This document shows, one piece after another, positions 6,411 to 10,911 of a stretch of 10,911 bases of DNA. Made by a program: the position numbers and the translations under genes. The DNA lies in NCBI RefSeq assembly GCF_030147005.1, contig NZ_JASLAW010000014.1, forward strand, positions 1-10,911, in the 5' to 3' direction. The notes below the pieces were generated by a model, which was given only the letters and a program-made list of their open reading frames with translations, did not search any database and had not been told where the DNA came from. The DNA comes from Pseudomonas sp. (GTDB lineage: Bacteria; Pseudomonadota; Gammaproteobacteria; Pseudomonadales; Pseudomonadaceae). Position 1 is the first letter of the stretch. Each line of letters starts with the position of its first letter.

Positions 6411-7409
6411 ATGCGTGAACGCACCATCGCCAGCCACTTCGCCCGCGCCGCCCTGGGAGGTGCGCGTCGGGCCGGTTACGACTGTTCGGGGCTGCTGACG
6501 CAGGTGGGCATCACTCCCGAACTGCTGAGCGAACCCCGTGCGCGCATCGCTCCGGAGCAATTTACGCGGTTGCTGCAAATGCTCTGGCTGGCGCTGGAGG
6601 ATGAATACCTGGGGTTCGCCGATGGGCCGAGCAAACGCGGCACCTTCGCAATGATGTGCCATGCGCTGATTCATTGCCGCACGCTGGAGAAGGCTCTGGA
6701 ACGCGGCTTGTTATTTTATGGACTTTTCCCGCATGGCCCACGCTGGCAGCTGACAAGAGAAGGCGACATGGTTCGTTTGAGCCTGGACGACTCGCCCTTG
6801 TGGGACCCGGACCACTTTCTCAGTGAATGCCTGCTGGTGATCTGGCATCGCCTGGGCAGTTGGTTGATCGGCCGGCGTATTCGGCTGCATCAAGTCACCT
6901 TCAGTTATCCGAGGCCGGCCCACGCCGGTGAATACGACCTGCTGTTTCCATGCCCCCAGGTATTTGACGCGCCGAGCAGCAGCCTGGTGTTTCCCAGCCG
7001 TTACCTGAGCCTGCCGCTGCTGCAGGATGAACGCACCCTCAAGCACTTTTTACAGCGCTCCCCCGCCGACTTGTTGTCTCGACCGGATGAGGGCGACAGT
7101 TTGAGCAGCCAACTGCGCCGCTTGCTCAGCCGCGACCGCACGCCCTGGCCGGACCTGGAGGCCGTCGCCCAGCATTTGCATATCAGCCCACAGACCCTGC
7201 GTCGGCATCTGCGTGAAGAAGGCAGTAGTTTTCAGGCGTTGAAGGATGAGTTACGCCGCGACATCGCCATCTACCACTTGGGGCGAGCGGACTTGTCTTT
7301 GCAGGAAATTGCGGAACAGCTGGGGTTCTCTGAACCGTCGGCGTTTCATCGAGCGTTCAAGAAGTGGACCGGGTTGACGCCGGGGGCGTATCGGGCGCAG
7401 GAGAGTTAG
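6411..7409 (+). CDS. AraC-family transcriptional regulator
   Basis: A 332-aa protein. Residues about 20-210 resemble the arabinose-binding-type sensor domain (PF12625 class, seen in OruR-like regulators). Residues about 240-330 form the AraC-type double helix-turn-helix, with AVAQHLHISPQTLRRHLREE (251-270) as the first helix pair and LGFSEPSAFHRAFKKWTGLT (304-323) as the family signature. It is a cytoplasmic DNA-binding regulator; the ligand cannot be read from sequence. ATG at 6411 is preceded by GAGG at 7 bases. An in-frame TTG at 6339 would start inside box 2 and is not preferred. It is transcribed away from dctA, so control of dctA or of itself is possible. I recall a similar regulator next to dctA in P. 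aeruginosa, which needs checking. It converges on phoQ across a REP pair. Confidence 0.9.
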   Translation: MRERTIASHFARAALGGARRAGYDCSGLLTQVGITPELLSEPRARIAPEQFTRLLQMLWLALEDEYLGFADGPSKRGTFAMMCHALIHCRTLEKALERGLLFYGLFPHGPRWQLTREGDMVRLSLDDSPLWDPDHFLSECLLVIWHRLGSWLIGRRIRLHQVTFSYPRPAHAGEYDLLFPCPQVFDAPSSSLVFPSRYLSLPLLQDERTLKHFLQRSPADLLSRPDEGDSLSSQLRRLLSRDRTPWPDLEAVAQHLHISPQTLRRHLREEGSSFQALKDELRRDIAIYHLGRADLSLQEIAEQLGFSEPSAFHRAFKKWTGLTPGAYRAQES

Positions 7410-7423
7410 GGGTGTATTGGGAG

Positions 7424-7518
7424 GGCCTCTTCGCAGGCAAGCCAGCGCCCCATTTGAACGTATTCACACATCGAATTTGTAAACCCGATCAACTGTAGGA
7501 GCTGCCTGCGAAGAGGCC
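7424..7518. repeat. REP pair of a second family between convergent genes
   Basis: The 16-bp arms at 7424-7439 (GGCCTCTTCGCAGGCA) and 7503-7518 are perfect reverse complements around a 63-base spacer. The sequence belongs to a different Pseudomonas REP family from the two end repeats. It fills the gap between the convergent araC-type gene (stop at 7409) and phoQ (stop at 7536), where such repeats often serve as bidirectional transcript ends. No separate T-run terminator is seen for either gene. Confidence 0.8.
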
Positions 7519-7535
7519 AGCAGCACCCACAGCGA

Positions 7536-8882
7536 TCACAAGGCCGGAAAGTGAATCTTGAACGCCGCGCCCCCCAGAGCCGAATCGCCCAAGGTCAATC
7601 GCGCGTGATAGCTTTCGATGATGTCCTTGACCACCGCCAGCCCGATGCCCTGCCCTGGGTGCTGGCGGTCAAGCCGCTCGCCCCGTTGCAGAATCCGCGC
7701 GCGCTGGTCCGGTGGCACACCCGGGCCGTCGTCTTCGATACACAACTCGATGCCCTCCAGGTTTTCCACCAGGCTGATACGCACCTGCTTCAGGCATAGG
7801 CGATAGGCGTTTTCCAGCAGGTTACCGAGCATCTCGAGCAGGGCGCCTTTCTCGATGGGCACGTCGCACGCCTCCGGCAGCTCAAGGGTCACGGTGACGC
7901 GCTTGTCTCGGTAAACCTTGTCCAGCGTGTCGCACAGGCTTTGCAGCACCGGCTCCAGGCGCACCTGGTGGCGGACCAGGCCGCTCTTGCGCAGGCTGGC
8001 GCGCTGCAATTGATAGCCGATCTGCTGGCTCATGCGCTCGATCTGCGATTGCAGCACCCAGGCCTGGCTGCGTTCTTCGGGGCGCTGGGCCATGTCTTCG
8101 CTCACACCCTGCAATACCGCCAGCGGGGTTTTCAGGCTATGGGCCAGGTCATCCAAGGAGTCGCGGTAGCGCGCACGCTGCTCGCGCTCGCTGTGCAGCA
8201 AACGGTTGAGGGAGCCGGTGAGGCGCAACAGTTCCCGAGGGTGCTCTTCGCTGAGGCTTTCGCGGGTGCCGCCTTCGATCTGGTCCAGCTCCTGGCTCAA
8301 GCGCCGCAGAGCCTGCAGGCCCCAGGTCAGGCCAAGCCACAGTAAGGTCAACAGCACCAGCAACGCCGCGCCGAACCCCAGGTAGAGATTCTCGCGCAGG
8401 CCTTCGAGGGTCAGTTGGTATTCGCGCACCGGCTGCAAGGCGACGATGCTGAAGGCCGCACTCTTGCCGCCCAGCAACCGGACCTCGACGTCGTAAACGA
8501 AAAATTCCTGGCCGTTGGCTTCGCGAATGCGCGCAAATTCGTTGCCGCGCCCATCGTAGCGCGGCTTGTAGTTGATATTTTCTTCCTGAGTCGCCCGCGA
8601 ACGCCACACCAAGTGGCCTTCACGGTCGTAGATATAGCCGAGCAGGCGGCTGTCGGTCAGGTTGAAACGCTCATCGGGCAACTGCGCCGGCATCAGCAGC
8701 CGGTTATTTTCCACCCGTGCCGCAGAGATCAGGGTGGTGACATCCGACGCCAGGCGCTGCTCGATGGAATCCTGCAACGCCAGGCTGAAAGCCCCTTGCA
8801 TGGCGGGCAACAAGCCCAGCATAAACAGCACCGCCAGGGTGGCGGCGGCCAACATCAAGCGCACACGGAGCGAGCGAATCAA
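7536..8882 (-). CDS. phoQ: Sensor histidine kinase PhoQ
   Basis: A 448-aa membrane kinase, the same length I recall for P. aeruginosa PhoQ. The order is a first membrane helix (about 8-28), a periplasmic sensor region (about 29-165), a second membrane helix (about 166-189), a HAMP-like linker, the H-box DLAHSLKTPL with phospho-acceptor His248, the N-box NLLENA (354-359), the G1 box DDGPGVP (384-390) and the G2 box GQGIGLA (410-416). PhoQ senses low divalent cations and cationic peptides and phosphorylates PhoP. The start is a rare TTG at 8882 that overlaps the phoP stop (TTGA). It is supported by the conserved N-terminus MIRSLRVRLML; no nearby ATG or GTG keeps this end. Translation is probably coupled to phoP. 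Confidence 0.95.
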   Translation of the reverse strand: MIRSLRVRLMLAAATLAVLFMLGLLPAMQGAFSLALQDSIEQRLASDVTTLISAARVENNRLLMPAQLPDERFNLTDSRLLGYIYDREGHLVWRSRATQEENINYKPRYDGRGNEFARIREANGQEFFVYDVEVRLLGGKSAAFSIVALQPVREYQLTLEGLRENLYLGFGAALLVLLTLLWLGLTWGLQALRRLSQELDQIEGGTRESLSEEHPRELLRLTGSLNRLLHSEREQRARYRDSLDDLAHSLKTPLAVLQGVSEDMAQRPEERSQAWVLQSQIERMSQQIGYQLQRASLRKSGLVRHQVRLEPVLQSLCDTLDKVYRDKRVTVTLELPEACDVPIEKGALLEMLGNLLENAYRLCLKQVRISLVENLEGIELCIEDDGPGVPPDQRARILQRGERLDRQHPGQGIGLAVVKDIIESYHARLTLGDSALGGAAFKIHFPAL

Positions 8883-9556
8883 CGGCAGCGCTCATTGAAC
8901 AGGTAGCCCAGGCCGCGCACGGTGTCGATCGGTTTGAACCCGGCCGGACCTTCCAGCTTGCGGCGCAGGCGACCGACCAGCACTTCTATGACGTTCGGGT
9001 CGCGCTCATCGTCATCGGGATAGAGCTGTTCCATCAAGCGGTCCTTCGCCACCACCTGTTGATGATGGCGCATCAGGTATTCGAGGATCCGATACTCATA
9101 GGCGGTCAGCGCCAGCGGCTGCTCGTCCAGCGAGGCTTGCTTGCGATTGAGGTCCAGCAGCAGGGGCCCGGCGACAATGGTCGATTGGGTAAAGCCACTG
9201 GAGCGGCGCAGCAAAGCGTTCATGCGCGCCTCGAGTTCTTCGAACTGGAACGGCTTGACCACATAATCGTCGGCACCGGCAGCCAGGCCTTCAACTTTGT
9301 CCTGCCAGTTGCCGCGGGCGGTAAGGATCAGGATGGGAAAGGTCTTGGCCTGGGTGCGCAGTTGCCGGATCAGGTCCAGGCCGCCCATGCCGGGCAGGCC
9401 CAGGTCGATGATCGCCAGGTCGTGATTGAATTGGCCGGTCTGGTACAGAGCTTCCTCGGCATTGGCCACGGCTTCGACGACGTGCCCGCTGTCGGTCAGG
9501 CGGGTAAACAGGTGATGACGCAACAGCGCCTCATCTTCCACCACCAGCAATTTCAT
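8879..9556 (-). CDS. phoP: Response regulator PhoP
   Basis: A 225-aa OmpR/PhoB-type regulator, same length as I recall for P. aeruginosa PhoP and very similar along its whole length. The receiver domain (1-116) shows acidic residues Glu7 and Asp8, phospho-acceptor Asp51, Thr79 and Lys101. The winged-helix domain (about 128-222) holds LTAYEYRILEYLMRHHQQVV (150-169) and the recognition-helix region NVIEVLVGRLRRKLE (188-202). It activates genes for Mg2+ limitation and envelope or LPS modification. ATG at 9556 follows GGAG at 6 bases. A TTG 12 bases upstream overlaps that Shine-Dalgarno and is rejected. It lies 18 bases after the small secreted-protein gene and overlaps phoQ, so all three are likely one transcript. 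Confidence 0.97.
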   Translation of the reverse strand: MKLLVVEDEALLRHHLFTRLTDSGHVVEAVANAEEALYQTGQFNHDLAIIDLGLPGMGGLDLIRQLRTQAKTFPILILTARGNWQDKVEGLAAGADDYVVKPFQFEELEARMNALLRRSSGFTQSTIVAGPLLLDLNRKQASLDEQPLALTAYEYRILEYLMRHHQQVVAKDRLMEQLYPDDDERDPNVIEVLVGRLRRKLEGPAGFKPIDTVRGLGYLFNERCR

Positions 9557-9574
9557 AAGGCTCTCCAAGGCGAT

Positions 9575-9883
9575 TCAACAGTCCGAGCGGGGGATATCAT
9601 AGCGGCCCTGCATGTCTTGCGGGCGCAGTTTAATACCATTGTATTGGCCTGACAGGTGCGCATAACCGGTGCGATAGCCCGGTTGAGGGGTAGAGGCGCC
9701 CAGGGACTGGCCCCACGGGGCGGCCTGAACGCTCACCTCTTCGAAGCTGACACGATGGATCAGGTTGCTGGATTTCTTGGTTTTCTCGCGGCCAAATGCG
9801 GCAAAGGTGCTGTCGCTGGCTTGCACGCCAACGGTGGCACTGAGCATGGTCAACGCCAACATCAGCTTCTTGATCGCAGTCAT
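9575..9883 (-). CDS. Small secreted protein of unknown function, first gene of the phoPQ operon
   Basis: A 102-aa protein I do not recognise. It starts with a clear Sec signal peptide: two lysines (5-6), a hydrophobic stretch and a VQA-SD cleavage site after residue 22. This leaves a mature chain of about 80 residues in the periplasm or envelope. The mature part is polar, with KTKKSS (34-39) and several Gly, Tyr and Pro residues, and ends in a single cysteine (Cys102). No membrane helix or known motif is seen. ATG at 9883 follows GAGGTA with a 6-base gap. It is 18 bases upstream of phoP and directly downstream of four putative PhoP half-sites, so a role in the PhoPQ response is inferred. In P. 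aeruginosa this position holds oprH (an outer-membrane barrel of about 200 residues), which this clearly is not. Confidence 0.8.
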   Translation of the reverse strand: MTAIKKLMLALTMLSATVGVQASDSTFAAFGREKTKKSSNLIHRVSFEEVSVQAAPWGQSLGASTPQPGYRTGYAHLSGQYNGIKLRPQDMQGRYDIPRSDC

Positions 9884-9919
9884 GATCGTTACCTCGTACG
9901 CGTTTAGGCTGTAAGGCCC

Positions 9920-9925
9920 ACACTA
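9920..9925 (-). promoter_or_regulatory. -10 element of the small gene-phoP-phoQ operon
   Basis: On the minus strand TAGTGT lies 11 bases after the last GTTCAG half-site, the spacing known for PhoP-activated promoters in which the PhoP box replaces the -35. The predicted transcript start is near 9912, giving a leader of about 29 nt before the ATG at 9883. Confidence 0.55.
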
Positions 9926-9936
9926 CGCAAACGCCC

Positions 9937-9975
9937 CTGAACTCCCCCTGAACAGGCTCTGAACGCGGCTTGAAC
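9937..9975 (-). promoter_or_regulatory. Four tandem half-sites, putative PhoP box (autoregulation)
   Basis: On the minus strand GTTCAA (9975-9970) is followed by GTTCAG at 9964-9959, 9953-9948 and 9942-9937, each separated by exactly 5 bases. The 11-bp period is that of OmpR/PhoB-family tandem sites, and four half-sites could hold two PhoP dimers. The hexamer resembles the Pseudomonas PhoP half-site as I recall it. Binding is inferred from position and layout. Confidence 0.75.
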
Positions 9976-10026
9976 CGCAACGGGCCATGCGCTACGGGCT
10001 ATGCACTGGCGCGCCAACTCGGCAAA

Positions 10027-10752
10027 ATGTCGCGCATGATGCCCCTACCCGCCTGCTGCACCCCACTCGATGCCCATTGGCCGCTGCCTGCTCCCTTGCC
10101 GGGCACGGTTTTTTTGAGCACGCGATTCGACCCGGCCTTATTGAACCCGGATGATTTCCAGCGCAGCGCCGTACCGCCGCCGGCGAGCATCCAGCGCTCG
10201 GTGGCCAAGCGCCAGGCGGAATTTCTCGCCGGCCGCCTGTGCGCTCGCGAAGCGCTGCAACGGCTCGATAATCTCGAGTGCATTCCGGCCATTGGAGAAG
10301 ACCGTGCACCGATGTGGCCAGGGCATATCAGTGGCTCCATCACCCACAGCAGCGGGCACGCCGCGGCGATTGTCGGGCATAAGGCTCAATGGCGCGGGCT
10401 GGGGATGGACCTGGAGAACCTGCTGACGCTGGAACGGGCGGAACGCCTGGCGGGCGAGATTCTTACTCCGGATGAATTGCAACGAATGGCCGCCTTGCCG
10501 CGCGAGCAAAGGGCCCTGCTGGTGACGCTGACGTTTTCGGCAAAGGAGAGCCTGTTCAAGGCGCTCTACCCCATCGTGCAGAAGCGCTTTTACTTTGAGC
10601 ATGCCGAGGTGGTGGAGTGGTCGCAGGCTGGGCAGATACGGCTGCGGTTACTGACGGACCTGTCCAGTGAGTGGTGTTATGGCAAGGCGCTGGAGGCGCA
10701 GTTTGCGGTGGATGGGGAGCAGGTGCTGAGCCTGGTGGCTGTCGGCGCCTGA
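10027..10752 (+). CDS. pcpS: 4'-phosphopantetheinyl transferase PcpS
   Basis: About 241 aa, close to the 242 aa I recall for P. aeruginosa PcpS and similar along its length. It transfers the phosphopantetheine arm of CoA to carrier proteins. In Pseudomonas the single enzyme serves both fatty-acid ACP and siderophore or other NRPS/PKS carriers, in the cytoplasm. Motifs of the EntD/Sfp class are present: ISGSITH (101-107), the metal-binding GMDLE (126-130, Asp128 and Glu130) and FSAKESLFKALYP (170-182, with metal-binding Glu174). The start is uncertain. ATG at 10027 is chosen, but ATGs at 10036 and 10039 are also in frame, and none has a strong Shine-Dalgarno. A TTG at 9970 lies inside the PhoP repeats and is unlikely. 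It is divergent from the phoPQ operon. Confidence 0.92.
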   Translation: MSRMMPLPACCTPLDAHWPLPAPLPGTVFLSTRFDPALLNPDDFQRSAVPPPASIQRSVAKRQAEFLAGRLCAREALQRLDNLECIPAIGEDRAPMWPGHISGSITHSSGHAAAIVGHKAQWRGLGMDLENLLTLERAERLAGEILTPDELQRMAALPREQRALLVTLTFSAKESLFKALYPIVQKRFYFEHAEVVEWSQAGQIRLRLLTDLSSEWCYGKALEAQFAVDGEQVLSLVAVGA

Positions 10753-10817
10753 TGGAGCGCCATCGGGCAAGCCCTAATGCCGGTCAGTTAAGCGCTAAAG
10801 CAGAACAACCTGCGACC

Positions 10818-10909
10818 TGTGGCGCGGGAGCTTGCTCCCGCTGGACTGCATAGCAAACCCATTTTTGGGGCCGCTTCGCGCCCCAGCGGGAGCAAGCTCC
10901 CTCGCCACA
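10818..10909. repeat. REPIN-like inverted repeat (same family as the left end)
   Basis: The 27-bp arms at 10818-10844 and 10883-10909 are reverse complements with one mismatch, around a 38-base spacer. The arms are nearly the same as those at 1-89 and the whole element has the same orientation. It lies downstream of pcpS and may help end its transcript; only a 5-bp stem without a T-run (10751-10764) is otherwise seen after the pcpS stop. Confidence 0.85.
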
Positions 10910-10911
10910 GT

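Noticed and set aside
9970..10026. TTG start for PcpS at 9970
   Set aside because: The TTG is part of the regulatory repeat array and the extra 19 residues have no counterpart in the PcpS sequence I recall.
10671..10853. 60-aa plus-strand open frame overlapping the end of pcpS
   Set aside because: It lies out of frame within pcpS and runs into the REPIN; there is no ribosome binding site or recognisable content.
1..10909. Possible CRISPR array from repeated GC-rich motifs
   Set aside because: The repeats are inverted pairs in three separate places, not regularly spaced direct repeats with unique spacers, and no cas gene is present.

Overview
The window looks like a chromosomal segment of a fluorescent Pseudomonas (P. 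fluorescens group). The reasons are the high GC content, PhoP, PhoQ, DctA and PcpS proteins that closely match remembered Pseudomonas sequences, and REP/REPIN-type inverted repeats typical of that group at both ends and in the middle. No prophage, insertion sequence, CRISPR array, tRNA or rRNA was seen.

Layout. Positions 1-89 hold a REPIN-like inverted repeat. Positions 143-4495, all on the minus strand, form a tightly coupled four-gene operon. In transcription order it encodes a small [2Fe-2S] subunit, a Tat-exported molybdopterin hydroxylase subunit (IorAB type), an XdhC-family maturation protein and a MocA-like molybdenum-cofactor cytidylyltransferase. The three junctions overlap by 4, 1 and 4 bases. 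Upstream of it are a candidate operator palindrome and the terminator-like hairpin of the next gene, dctA (4741-6072, minus), a C4-dicarboxylate transporter. dctA has a textbook sigma-54 promoter (6208-6222) and two near-identical 14-bp palindromes 41 bp apart upstream. These lie in the divergent gap shared with an AraC-family regulator (6411-7409, plus). A second REP family sits between the convergent regulator gene and phoQ.

Positions 7536-9883 (minus) form a second operon: a small secreted protein of unknown function, then phoP and phoQ. Its promoter carries four direct repeats with an exact 11-bp period and a -10 element at the spacing expected for a PhoP-activated promoter. Divergent from it is pcpS (about 10027-10752, plus), the 4'-phosphopantetheinyl transferase. 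A second REPIN, nearly the same as the first and in the same orientation, closes the window.

How the genes work together. MocA-like and XdhC-like proteins should build and insert the cofactor of the oxidoreductase before Tat export. No cytochrome or FAD partner for that enzyme is encoded here. dctA appears to be controlled by sigma-54 and an NtrC-type activator (DctD expected), and perhaps by Hfq/Crc. PhoPQ appears to be autoregulated together with the small exported protein. The most interesting points are the regulatory architectures at dctA and at the phoPQ operon, and the unrecognised small exported protein in the place where P. aeruginosa carries oprH.
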